Shown here piece after piece: positions 21,692-32,562 of a stretch of DNA of 64,000 nt (position 1 is the stretch's first letter; each line of letters opens with the position of its first letter). The stretch comes from Neoarius graeffei (lineage: Eukaryota; Chordata; Actinopteri; Siluriformes; Ariidae): NCBI RefSeq assembly GCF_027579695.1, contig NC_083577.1:33982698-34046697 (forward strand), written 5' to 3'. The notes beneath the pieces were generated by a model. That model was not told where the DNA came from, did not search any database, and was given only the letters and a program-made list of their open reading frames with translations. The position numbers were made by a program, and so were the translations under genes.

Positions 21692-22190
21692 TTGTTCAGT
21701 AAACAGAAAGGTTCAAACATCACATTCCAGAGGGAAGAATTTTGGGACTGGAAGAATGCTGTTGGTAAGAAAAGGGGAATAATCTCAAATCATGGAAACA
21801 CTCCAGAACACATAACTTCAGAGCTTGCAGAAAATTTCCTAAATGTAACAAAAGGACAAAGGAAATATATGCATTCTATCAGTAAGACATTCAGACAAAG
21901 TTGAGACCAACCATAAGGATTTGTTATCAATCCTAGACATAAATCTGGGAAAGGGAAATATTGCATTGTGGAGCACTTGGAAAGACAATGAAGAAGATGG
22001 TAACTACAGTTACTTTGTTCAGTGGCAATCTAAGTTTGATGATTCACCATGAAGTACTTTTGGTGGGTGGATGATTACTTTTTCTTTCAGAGCTCAAAAA
22101 AAATATTGAGAAGTTTGTAGAAATTATGGTGTCTATTCCTGAACTGGATTGGGGGGGGGGGTCAGTTGGGTCAGCCATTGATGACCTCGA
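21692..22190 (+). pseudogene. Probable hAT transposase remnant
   Basis: The frame at 21692-21904 reads FQREEFWDWKNAVGKKRGI then SNHGNTPEHITSELAENFL, which recalls the TTF-finger region of hAT transposases (F..W..A....GI..H..SP.H). Downstream frames are interrupted repeatedly. A G-run at about 22150 ends the recognisable part. Weak call. Confidence 0.4.
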
Positions 22191-23440
22191 TATTTGAAAA
22201 ATCCTGGCTATGGCCTTGGCAGGAAGACTTTCTTAAACAGAAAAACAATCAGGCATACAACTCCTAAACGTTAGTCAGGAACAAACACCATAGGCAGGGA
22301 AAGGTCAAGCGAGGCACAACCAGACTAGATGAGGCAAAGGCAAAAGCAATCCAAAATTAAAAAAATAGGTACCGTATGGGTATGTGGCTACTGCTTATAA
22401 ATAAAACTGTTTCCTGATACCATGTCCATACAGTAAATATAGCATATATATTTACTCGACGAGGCAATAGCCACAAAAATGAAGTGTAATCCAAAAATGA
22501 ACAATTTAAAAATCACAGAAGTAAAATATGCCAAGTATCTGTACTTTATATTATTCTAATCTTACTTCTTACAGTTTTTGAAACTGAAACCTCTGAACAG
22601 AGGCTGACATACACAGGCTGTCGCCATGACCCAAACTCTGAATCTATTGATAGTATTAAACACTCCATGAACGCTAAAGCCATGAAAACTGTTTTATTAT
22701 ATGTATCCTTTGTGACCTCTTAGGAATGCAGTTAAAGCTTTTTTTTTGGGGGGGGGGTTGTTTTGGTTTTTTTTTTCTTTCTCTGCCTATACCCCGAAGC
22801 ATTGTAATATGTTATGTATTGTCTTCTTGTCTCTATGTTGCCTTGTATATTTTTCTAAAATGTAATAAAATCTTTTAAAAAAAACCCTCTTATTTCCCAG
22901 AAAAGACCCAGCGCTAGAGCTCAGTGGTCTCCATACGCTTTTCGACAACTTCCTATAACAACTTGGAATTGCGCCACATCTACATCACGCATGGGACCAC
23001 TGGCCGAAGAAGGCAAGGAAAGGGGGACAACCTGTAGTATATTTTAAAATAGGAATGCACTTTCCTTCGGTAATAAGCATTAACATGTCTGAAAGCGATT
23101 TCTTTAGTCTATTCCATTTATTTCGAATGGTGAACCGAATTGTATACACTCACTGGTCATTTTAATAGGAATACCTGTATGTGCATGCACAGTGTGCTAT
23201 TGTTACACTCATACTCACATTCTTACAACACAATGACATAGTGGCTACAGGCTACAGCCTCTATATGAAGCAGTAGCCATAAAAGCCGAGAACCGAATAA
23301 CAATATTAACAAAAGGCTTGGTCAAGACATACTGAACGCAATACTTCAGAAAGTTTATTAGATTTCAGCATCCTTATAAGTGTGTGCTGATTGCACTCTA
23401 ATAGGGAACAGGTGCATGTAAGTAGTCCTTAAGGTGCACT
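22191..23440. other. Stretch without a recognised gene
   Basis: Contains T- and G-runs at about 22739-22775 followed by aataaaatcttttaaaaaaaa near 22863, which looks like a retrotransposon 3' tail. The last few hundred bases may hold the promoter of TRIM copy 2, whose counterpart in copy 1 is replaced by the hAT element at 8365-9045. Confidence 0.4.
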
Positions 23441-23599
23441 CTGCTCAGAGCTCGAATGTGTGTGAGTGAAAGTTTGAGGCGTGGATGTGTGCAGATGTGG
23501 CCAATTCTGATTCTAAATCTGATTCTGACAGTGAAACTGCATTTGGAACACCAGAAGGTGGTCTGAACTGTATTGGAAGAAGGAAACAAAATAGCTTCT

Positions 23600-23986
23600 A
23601 TGTTTTCAGAGGAGGATTTCTCCTGTCCTGTGTGCCGGGAAATCTTCAAGGATCCTGTTGTTCTGCACTGCAGTCACAGTGTGTGTAAAGTGTGTTTGCA
23701 GCAGTTCTGGGAGACCAAAGGATCCAGAGAATGTCCTCTTTGTATGAGGCAGTCGTTTGTGGAGTATCCTCCCATAAATCTGGCCTTAAAGACCCTGTGT
23801 GAGATTTTCTTTGAGAGTAGTCTGATATCTTCATCAGGGTCTGAAGCAGTCTGCCGTTTGCACAATAAGAAACTCAAACTCTTCTGTCTGGATGATCAAC
23901 AGCCGGTGTGTGTGGTGTGTCAAGATTCAGGAAAACACACCAACCACAAACTGTGCCCCATTGATGAGGCAGTAACAGACTGTAAG
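23600..23986 (+). CDS. TRIM copy 2, exon 1 (RING and B-box), open
   Basis: 129 codons with intact RING (CPVCREIF ... HSVCKVC ... CPLCMR) and B-box ([12 protein letters not shown] ... HTNHKLCPI). It lacks the 19-residue insert of copy 1, which argues that the insert is a gain in copy 1. Donor aag|gtaaac. Confidence 0.82.
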
Positions 23987-24401
23987 GTAAACTAGATTGC
24001 ATTTCCTCTGCAGAAACTGCTGGAGTGTGCTTGCTCAAATGAAGCCACATCCTCTGCCTCTCTCTCTCTCTCTCTCTTTCTCTACATCTCTCTGTCACCC
24101 AATCACTATCCCCGCCAAGACACATTGTCACACAGTGTCATGGTTTAAAAGAAGGATTTCAAAGCACTTCGCGCTCTGAAATCCTTGTTTTAAAGGGGTA
24201 CCAAATATAATATATACAGTTGCTGATGTGACAAAGTAACGTATTCTTAAGTATTCTATCAAATTTATATACTAGAAAACAACGAAATATCTTGGTAATT
24301 GTAAATATAATAGTCGGTACGCTAAACGGCACAAGAGTCGCCATTTTTAAAAGACCGTGACGTCAGCCCTACCCACTGCACTAGGAGAGAAGCGTGTAAT
24401 C

Positions 24402-24791
24402 ATGGCGTCGGGCGCATCAAGTGAAAGCGACAGCTCTGTCGAATCATACGAAGAGATCCCGCAAGACACACTGCAAGCAGGCTATGGCTTAGAAGGGTAC
24501 CAGTTTGAACCTAGGAGAGGTACTCTCGACTCCGGTGATGATGAAAGAAGAGAAGAAAGCTCGAACTCGTTTGGTGTTTTTCAGCGGAAACGAGTGAAAA
24601 GATATGTCTGGAGGATCATTATGCTTTCCATCGGTCCTGTTATTACACCCGAAAGCAACACACTGTGGCATTGTGTAGCCGATCACTTACAATTCATCCT
24701 ACTTTCCGATTCATACGTGCTATTCCCAACCTCAATGAGCCAACACAACTGGGCACATACATACGTCATGAGTGTTACGCAGAGAAAATGA
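24402..24791 (+). pseudogene. P2X7-tail-like ORF first part
   Basis: 130 codons from ATG 24402. Acidic and serine-rich, with the block YQFEP that opens fish repeat-borne proteins related to the P2X7 receptor cytosolic tail. The cysteine-rich part of that family is absent. From about 24585 the frame probably leaves true coding sequence, because the minus-strand THAP start occupies the same bases. Confidence 0.45.
24489..24671 (-). pseudogene. THAP-domain start on the minus strand
   Basis: Reads MPQCVAFGCNNRTDGK then PPDISFHSFPLKN, a typical THAP first exon (C-x4-C and the FHSFP block). After PLKN the frame goes on without THAP features and the CxxH part is missing, so only the first exon or a fragment is present. 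Confidence 0.65.
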
Positions 24792-26129
24792 ACGTGCATT
24801 CTGATTGGATAAAATTAATATCATGGCGGGCTGTTCAAACTGCGGAAATAGTTTGCTCGAGCTACTTTCAAAACACTATAACTTTCCAACCTTAGAACAA
24901 AAAACTTTTGTAAGTCTTGAATAAGGTTCGTTAATGTGTGTTTTATTGTTATATTTACTCCATATATTGCCCTCTGTTCCCCTTTAAATGGTTTTGGTCA
25001 ACAGCTCTCACTCCTCTGGCTCAAAGTCTCTTTCACATCATTTTGAAGGGAGATTTCACTGCGCTTCATGCAGTGAAATCTCCTCTCCACCCTTTTATAT
25101 GTTTTTCAATTTAATTCAGAGGTTTTACTGGGTTTAAAACATGGATTTTGGCTGTAAAATCACAGTTTTAATTTTTTTTTTTCCTGCTGCTCCCACTCTA
25201 ACGTCTAGAGTGGAGGAGCTCCTTATGACATCATCACTCCAAAGTTCGACCCATTCAAAATGGCACGGAATTTTGCCAAAAAATGGGAATACCGAACGAA
25301 CGACAAGGGGTAGTGCAACCATTTTAACAAGCACGCCATTCCAGATCGGGCCCTACGTTTCAGCGTTGGAACAGTGTCTCTATCTCGAAAGCCCTAGGAG
25401 CAGTAGTGGATCCAAAAAACGGGTGAAACGGAATAATAATACTAAAAATAAAACTTAAGAAGAACAATAGTGTGCTTTTGCAAGCACACTAATAAAATGT
25501 ACATATGAACTCATGGGTCACATGTTAACAAATGCCGTTGTTCATAATTATGACAATTACTTTGTAATTAATTTAGTTTATATGAATTCACTAAAATCCA
25601 GAACACAGAGTATCCATGCAGTGTGTTAATTTATTTCAGGAGGAGCTCAAAACTGCCCTGAAGCCCCTACAGGAGAAACTAAAGGTCTTTAAAGACTGTA
25701 AACTGAACTGGAGTCAGACTGCAGAACATATAAAGGTTAGAATCAATAGCAAGGGTTTGATATTATAATTATTAGCATGTACAGTATCATTTCTCTACTC
25801 AAAAATGAAAGTTTTGAATATGTTTCTGTCCACAGACTAAATTTGTTCCTTTACCTTACCATATTCAGCCTACTGACAAAAAATTGGGCAATTCAATAAT
25901 GGTTCATGTGCTCCATCTGGACAGTGAATAATTTCATGAATGATGTAAATACATACACCTTATTTCCATGTTTAGGTTTATATGCAGAAAATTACAGAAA
26001 ACGTATAATGTTACCCATAACAGTGAATTTAATAGACTATATCGAGATTAAAACCGTTCATATTTAAGTGGATTAAAGCTATGATCTCATCATAGAGCTG
26101 CCATCATTTCAAGTGAACTACCACTAGAA

Positions 26130-26397
26130 AGCCATGAGGGAAGCCATGGCCTAAAGGTTAGAGAAGCAGCCTTGGGACCAAAAAGTTTGATTCCCTGAAC
26201 CAGCAGGAAAATGTGTGGGTAGGGGTAGTGAATGAACAGCACTTTCCTCTACATCCATGGCTGAAGTGCCCTTGAGCGCCTAACCCCCAATTGCTCCCCA
26301 AACACTGGGGATGTGTGTGTTCACTGCTTCAGATGGGTTCAATGCAGAAAGAATTTCATTGTGCTCTAATGTACATGTGGCAAATAAATTCTTTAAA
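26130..26397 (+). repeat. tRNA-derived SINE (second family), complete copy in intron 2
   Basis: agccatggcctaaaggttag head, tttgattccctg B-box-like, ccccaattgctccccaaac body, and tail agatgggttcaatgcagaaag ... caaataaattc with poly(A). Same place as the copy interrupted at 10457 in gene 1. Confidence 0.85.
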
Positions 26398-26467
26398 AAA
26401 AAAAGCCTAAAAAGAAAATTCCAAATCCGCAATTCTAAACAGGTTTTTAACAGATTTAACAAGTCAG

Positions 26468-26470
26468 TAA

Positions 26471-26513
<43 letters not shown>

Positions 26514-26557
26514 GGATGAAAACATATCTTCATAATGGCATGTAATAGTGACAGCAA

Positions 26558-26593
<36 letters not shown>

Positions 26594-26612
26594 CATCATC
26601 ATCATCATCATC
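26468..26612 (+). repeat. (AAT)n and (ATC)n microsatellites in intron 2
   Basis: (AAT)n at about 26468-26511 and about 26559-26592, then (ATC)n to 26612, in a region that in copy 1 has only ataataataat near 12105. Confidence 0.93.
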
Positions 26613-28394
26613 AAGCTTGAGGTGGACCCCCTAGAAATATATAGATTTAAGAAATATTTTTCAAGGCATTTTATTTTGGTCAATGGTACATAATTAGAAT
26701 AGGGACAGTTTAATTTTCACACCTTGTGGGGTTTGATGCACTCTATTAATTATATTTTGCATCATTGCTCATTCAGTTATGTTTCATTTGATTTCCTCTT
26801 CACTTCAGATTCAGGCCCAATGCACAGACTGTCAGATTAAGAAGGAATTTGAGAAGCTTCACCAGTTTCTACGAGATGAAGAGGCAGTCAGAATCACTGC
26901 ACTGAGAGAGGAAGAGGAGCAGAAGAGTCATGATGATGGAGAAGATTGAGAAGCTGAGCAGAGACATATCATCTCTTTCAAACACAATCAGAGCCGTAGA
27001 AGAGAAGATGAGAGCTGAAGACGTCTTATTGCTACAAGTGAGGATCATTTATTCAGTATTTATACTGTGAGAAAGTAAAACAACTTTCCATCATCAGAAA
27101 CGTTACACTTCCATGGTGTAAAAGTGTAAATGATATCCACTGATATTTGCTTTATTTTACAGAACTACAAGGACACAGTGAAAAGGTGAGTGATGTGCTT
27201 CCTGTCTCTCTCATTCTCTGTGTTTCTGAATCCAAACCCACAGCAACACTGACTCCTGAATGTTTTTGCAGAGCCCAGAGCACACTGCAGCATCCAGAGG
27301 CGCTTTCAGGAGCACTGATCCATGTGGCAAAACATCTGGCCAACCTGCAGTTCAGAATCTGGGAGAAGATGAAGGACATTGTCCAATACAGTAAGGCACT
27401 TAAGTAGTGTGTGTGTGTGTGTTTCTATTTTTGTTGTCTGTTTTTTTTTCCTTTGTTAATAACCATAATTTGGCCTTTACTGTGGCATGTTCACATTTCA
27501 TGTTGCACTCATGTAATTTAAGGGAAATTTTATTTTGAAAAGCTTCTATTGCCGTCAGACTTTTCAGTGTTTGAAGTGCGAGCAGAGGGACTCAATGTAG
27601 AAATTGAGTGTTTCAGCAGCTTATAAAAGTTTTTGAGTTACAGCCTTTTATAAAGATTGCTTACATTTGTAATTTAAACACACAGAGAAAAAGACACAAG
27701 GCATGATATTAACTTATTCATGTTTAACCCCAATTCTAAAAAAGTTGGGACACTGTAAAACATAAATAAGATCAGAATGTGAAGCTTTGCAAATCATGGA
27801 AACCTTATATTTAATTGAAAATAGTACAAAAACAACTTATCAAGTGTTGAAACAGTAATTTTATTTTATCTTATTTTATTTTTTGAAAAATATTTGCTCA
27901 TTTTGAATTTGATGTCAGCAACACATTTCAGAAAAGTTGGGACGGGGCAACAAAAGACTGGAAAAGTTGTGAAATTAATTGGCAACAGGTCAGTAAGATG
28001 ATTGGTTATAAAAAGAGCATCCCAGAGAGGCGGAGTCTCTCAGAAGTAAAGATGTGGAGGGGTTCACTGCTCTGTGAAAGACTGCATGTGTAAACAGTGC
28101 AACAATTTAAGAATAACGCTCCTCAATGTAAAATTGCAAAGAATTTGGGGATCACATCATGTATGGTACATAATATCATTAAAAGATTCAGAGAATCTGG
28201 AGAAATCTCCGTATGCAAGAGACAAGGCTGAAAACTGACATTGGATGCCTGTGATCTTCAGGCCCTCAGGAGACACTGCATTATAAGCAGGCACGTGTCT
28301 GTAGTGGAAGTCACTGTATGGGCTCAGGAACACTTCAGAAAACCATCATCTGTGAAAACGGTTCATTACTGCATCCACAAATGCAAGTTAAAAC

Positions 28395-28406
28395 CATAAG
28401 CAAGAA

Positions 28407-28481
<75 letters not shown>

Positions 28482-28815
28482 CACAACTTTATTCATCACA
28501 CACACTTGTGAAATTCCTCTCTGCATTTAACCCATCTGAAGCAGTGAACACACACATGCACACACACGTGAGCAATAAGCACACACACATACCCAGAGCA
28601 GTGGGCAGCCATGCTAACAGCGCCCGGGGAGCAGTTGGGAGTTAGGTGCCTCGCTCAAGGGCACCTCAGCCCAAGGCCATCCCATATTAACCTAACTGCA
28701 TGTCTTTGGACTGTGGGGGAAACCGGAGCACCTGGAGGAAACCCACGGAGACACGGGGAGAACATGCAAACTCCACACAGAAAGGCCCCCGCCGGCCACT
28801 GGGCTTGAACCCAGA
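28395..28815 (-). repeat. Composite SINE with (GAAA)n tail
   Basis: (GAAA)n at about 28401-28480 is the tail on this strand; then ttcatcacacacacttgtga and ctctgcatttaacccatctg (the second SINE family's tail inverted) and gactgtgggggaaaccggag, gcttgaacccag of the main family's 5' half. The pol III head is cut short. It interrupts the mariner-like copy. Confidence 0.75.
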
Positions 28816-29628
28816 ACAATATCTATATAATATATAGACAATATCTATATTGAGTTACAGCATAATAATAATATATAAACAATATCCAGAAACACCACCA
28901 CCTTCTCTGGCCCCGACGTCTTTTATGATGGACTGAGGCGAAATGGAAAATTGTCCTGAGGTCTGACAGATCAAAAATAGAAATTCTTTTTAGAAATCAT
29001 GGACACCACGTCCTCCAGGCTAAAGAGGAGAGGGACCATCCGACTTATCAGTGCACATTTCAAAAGCCAGCATCTGTGATGGTATGAGGGTGCATTAGTG
29101 CACATGACATGGGTAGCTTGTACATCTGGGAAGGCATCATTAATGCTGAATGATATATACATGTTTTAGAGCAATATGCTGCCATCCAGACAAAGTCTTT
29201 TTCAAGGAAGGCCTTCCTTCTTTCAGCAAGACAATACCAAATTGCTTTCTGCAAATATTAAAACTGCATGGCTCCATAGTAAAAGACTCTGGGTGCTAAA
29301 CTGGCCTGCCTGCAGTCCAGACCTGTCTCCCATTTAAAACATTCGGTGCATTATGAAATGCAAAATATGACAAAGGAAACCCCGAACTGTTGAGCAACTG
29401 AAATTGTATATCAGGCAAGAATGGGACAACATTTCTCTTTCAGCACTACAGCAGTTGGTCTCCTCAGTTCCCAAATGTTTACAGAGTGTTGTTAAAAGTA
29501 GAGGTGATGCAACACAGTGGTAAACATCCCCCTGTCCCAACTTTTTTGAAATGTGTTGCTGACATCAAATTCAAAATGAGCAAAAAAAAAAAAAATCACA
29601 GTTTCAACATTTGATGTGTTGTCTTTGT

Positions 29629-30004
29629 CTCATTCATCTCATTATCTCTAGCCGCTTTATCCTTCTACAGGGTCGCAGGCAAGCTGGAGCCTATCCCAAC
29701 TGACTATGTGCGAAAGGCGGGGTACACCCTGGACAAGTCGCCAGGTCATCACAGGGCTGACACATAGACACAGACAACCATTCACACTCACATTCACACC
29801 TACGGTCAATTTAGAGTCACCAGTTAACCTAACCTGCATGTCTTTGGACTGTGGGGGAAACCGGAGCACCCGGAGGAAACCCACGCGGACACGGGGAAAA
29901 CATGCAAACTCCACACAGAAAGGCCCTCGCCGGCCCCAGGGCTTGAACCCAGGACCTTCTTGCTGTGAGGCGACAGCGCTAACCACTACACCACCATGCC
30001 GCCG
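29629..30004 (-). repeat. tRNA-headed SINE (main family), minus orientation
   Basis: Starts ctcattcatctcattatctc and ends accaccatgccgccg. Target duplication tgttgtctttgt is perfect at 29617-29628 and 30005-30016. Inserted in the mariner-like element. Confidence 0.92.
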
Positions 30005-30239
30005 TGTTGTCTTTGTACTATTTTCAATGAAATATAGGGTTACTATGATTTGTAAATTATCACATTCTGTTTTTATTTACAGTTTACACGGTGTCCCAGC
30101 TTTTTGGGGATTGTAATTACAGTTATCATTCCTTTGGCTTAGGCAAATTTTAGCAAGTTCCATGCTAATGTAATGATTAAGTTTGATTAGCTTCATCAAA
30201 ACAAAATGTGAAAAGGTGTTCGTGTGTTCATGTTTTCAG

Positions 30240-30865
30240 CACCTGTAACTCTGGACCCCAATACTGTTCATCCTGATCTCCTTGTATCTGATGATCTGAC
30301 CAGTGTGAGACTCACTGATGAGGAACAGAAGCTTCCTGATAATCCGGAGAGATTTGGTGATGAAAATTGCTGTGTCCTGGGCTCTGAGGGTTTTAACTCA
30401 GGGATACACTGCTGGGATGTTGAAGTTGGAGACTGTACAGACTGGACTGTGGGTATGTTGACAGAATCTGCTCAGAAGAAGGGAGATGTAATGTCCAGAA
30501 GTGGAATCTGGTATGTCAGGTATTGTGATGGTAAATATTTCATGGGTTCTACACCACATCCAGAGACTCTCCTCTCAGTAGCACAGAAACTCCAGAGGAT
30601 CAGAGTGCAGCTGGACTGGGACAGAGGAAGTCTGTCATTCTCCAACCCTCTCACTAACACACACTTACACACTGTCATGCACACATTTACTGATAAATTA
30701 CTGCCACTCCTACATGTTGGTTGTGAAGAATCTCCTCTAAAGCTCCTCCCACTTCAGGTCTCTGTAAGAGTGAATCAGGTGTGGGTTTCCCGAAAGCCTC
30801 TTAAGGCTAAGAGGATCTTTAATTACCTCTTAAGTTCCATCATTAAGCTAACATGGTTTACCTGA
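30240..30865 (+). CDS. TRIM copy 2, SPRY exon with a transposon-derived end
   Basis: PRY/SPRY blocks [27 protein letters not shown] and LDWDRGSLSFSNP are intact. After LLPLQ the frame is shifted relative to copy 1 and runs on for about 38 codons, the last 28 inside an inserted MITE (30781-31942), to TGA at 30863. Because exon 3 is frameshifted this exon is probably not translated in the normal frame. Confidence 0.7.
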
Positions 30866-31247
30866 ACAACATTGTAGTCACAGTAGCCAAAGTAGTACTT
30901 TAGTTCGCTCTTAATTTTTGATGGGTCTGGATCACTCTTTCACAACAAAGAACATCTCCTAGCAGTCAAAAACACAGAATGCACATGCACCGTCAAGGGT
31001 TGAGCGGAAACTGGTGTTTAATCTGCTGCCGGTGTTAAATTATTTTTCTTGTACATTGCAAGTACATTGAGTTAATTATTAAATAAATGTATGTAAATCA
31101 TTCTGAATATATTTCAATATTTTATGGAATTACATACTGATATCATAATGTTGCATTGATATTGCCACATTTTAATCAAATTTAACTCCATTAGGCAAGT
31201 AATTCTCATTTAGTGTCATAAATGAGACACATTTCTGCACCTCTAAC

Positions 31248-31308
<61 letters not shown>

Positions 31309-31942
31309 GCTAGATTTTGATCTGTCTGTACCGAAGGAGGTTAAATAGATAAAGTATGATCTCAAACAGTCACTGACACATGTCAAATATATGTGTGTGT
31401 GAAAGGAAAACATTGCCAACTTGGCATTGTGGATCACAATTGAAATAATCCTGACTGCATGATTGGGTAACAGTGAAATGAGCAGGCTCAGGGAACACAT
31501 TTACTTAATTATTTAGCTTATTATTTGCTCATTCTTTCATGTGAACATTTGTTCATTTAAAAAAAAACCACGCTTGTAGTAAAAAATTTTGTTGTCCAAA
31601 AATGTAAAATATTTCCAATTATTAACTACCACATTATATATGTAATGCTTAACGATGATACAATACAGTAACATTAAGCACTTTATATTTCGTTGGTGTT
31701 TGGTTAAAAACGAGTGCCATGTGACCTCATCGACTGGATTTAGCAACTACTGCCTTCAGCAACTACACTACTAATGCCTTTAGCGACTACTGAGGCCCAA
31801 GCAGTTCTTAGCAAAGTTGCTCTTAAGACTCCTTCTTACAAGTGTGTTTAGGAAAACCACATACAGAGACAATGTTCATTGTTTAAGAGTGTCTTTAAAC
31901 TTGCTCTTTAGACCTAAATGCAATGTTATCAGGAAACCCACC
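30781..31942. mobile_element. MITE with GTGGGTTTCC inverted ends at the 3' end of TRIM copy 2
   Basis: Left end gtgggtttcccgaaag, right end atcaggaaacccacc (inverted). The TRIM copy 1 sequence gtgaatcagatcagtgagagctgat is the uninterrupted site. Contains (GT)n at 31246-31304. It supplies the last codons and stop of the copy 2 SPRY frame. Confidence 0.78.
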
Positions 31943-32305
31943 CCAGCTCTGTTAGAGCTGATATTGTATTATTCTAGTTCATTCATGAAATATTGCAGAT
32001 TAAAAGATTAAATGTTCTTTGTGTCGGTCTTTTTTCCCCCTTTTGGAAACCCTGAAATACACATTGTGATTTTTTTAAGTGACTCAACTCAAAATATTTA
32101 CAGAATATCTTGAAATAATGAATTAATTCAAATAAAAATATATATTATCTCAATATATTATCATAATTTACTTTGAATGTCAAAGTCAAAATAATAAGTT
32201 AAATACATAGGTAAGTTAAATACATAGTCTCTTGAAATAACAAGGTATTCACTCAAAATAATGGCATAATATTTAATTAAAATCACAACAGTATGTTTAC
32301 ATGTC

Positions 32306-32445
32306 TGTCTCTATGTGTCAGCCCTGCAATGACCTGGCAACTTGTCCAGGGTGTACCCCGCCTCTCGCCCATAGTCAGCTGGGATAGGCTCCAGCTTGCC
32401 TGCGACCCTGCACAGGATAAGTGGCTACAGATAACGGATGGATGG
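32306..32445 (+). repeat. 5'-truncated SINE (main family)
   Basis: Only the 3' half (gtcagccctgcaatgacctg ... caggataagtggctacag, GGAT tail). Target duplication atgtttacatgtc at 32293-32305 and 32446-32458; copy 1 has the empty site (gtgtttaaatgtagaacgag near 14752). Confidence 0.88.
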
Positions 32446-32562
32446 ATGTTTACATGTCGAATGAGCTGGAAAGACTATTTTTATTGATGTATTTTAAATA
32501 ATTTAAATAAACTGAGAATTTGAAAGCTCATGTCTCTACTGTATTTGTACTTGTTAGTGCTA

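Larger units (their letters stand above)
24194..24983. mobile_element. TTAA-flanked element (Kolobok/T2-like) with two opposed coding starts
   Basis: Starts AGGGG after TTAA (24190-24193) and ends CCCCT before TTAA (24984-24987). TTAAAGGGG ends are of the Kolobok/T2 kind. Within 790 bp it has a plus-strand acidic frame from ATG 24402 (MASGASSESDSS, then YGLEGYQFEPRRGTLDSGDD) resembling the first part of fish P2X7-C-terminus-like proteins, and a minus-strand THAP start from 24671. Confidence 0.55.
23990..25489. mobile_element. Composite insertion in intron 1 of TRIM copy 2, hairpin-rich
   Basis: Copy 1 reads gtaaggtaaataaaatgtac across this intron; copy 2 reads gtaaggtaaa, then about 1.5 kb, then taaaatgtac. 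The insert holds hairpins aaggatttca...tgaaatcctt (24153-24186), ggagatttcactgc...gcagtgaaatctcc (about 25049-25083) and agtgtgct tttgca agcacact at its right end (25468-25489), followed by aa before host sequence. A hairpin just before CTAA at an A/T site is the pattern of a Helitron 3' end, but no TC start is seen. A separate TTAA-flanked element sits inside it. Confidence 0.6.
27727..30113 (+). mobile_element. Mariner/Tc1-like element, degenerate, with two SINE insertions
   Basis: Ends (a)accccaattctaaaaaagt and, inverted, ttacaatccccaaaaagctg, in TA-rich flanks. Scattered transposase blocks remain: KRFRESGEISV (28180-28210), LNWPACSPDLSPI (29298-29336) and VEQLKLYIRQEW (29391-29426), all in frames with many stops. 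It lies in intron 5 of TRIM copy 2; copy 1 has none there. Same family as 35686-37284 but older. Confidence 0.8.
23600..30865 (+). pseudogene. TRIM copy 2 (TRIM35-like), frameshifted in exon 3
   Basis: Exons match copy 1: 23600-23986, 25640-25735, 26809-27037, 27163-27185, 27272-27390 and 30240-30865. Exon 3 is 229 nt instead of 231: where copy 1 has cagatgatgaag, this copy has catgatgatg. The shift brings TGA at 26947-26949, so translation would stop after about 207 residues, with RING, B-box and the first part of the coiled coil only. The copy 1 start ATG is ATA here; the start is taken as ATG at 23600 ([12 protein letters not shown]). The SPRY exon is open but lost its normal end. It may be a pseudogene, or could make a short RING/B-box protein. 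Confidence 0.82.

Noticed and set aside
26280-26683. Minus-strand frames with poly-Tyr or poly-Ile
   Set aside because: Translation of (AAT)n and (ATC)n microsatellites.
28401-28480. Regular repeats resembling a CRISPR array
   Set aside because: Plain (GAAA)n SINE tail in a vertebrate genome, no spacers.
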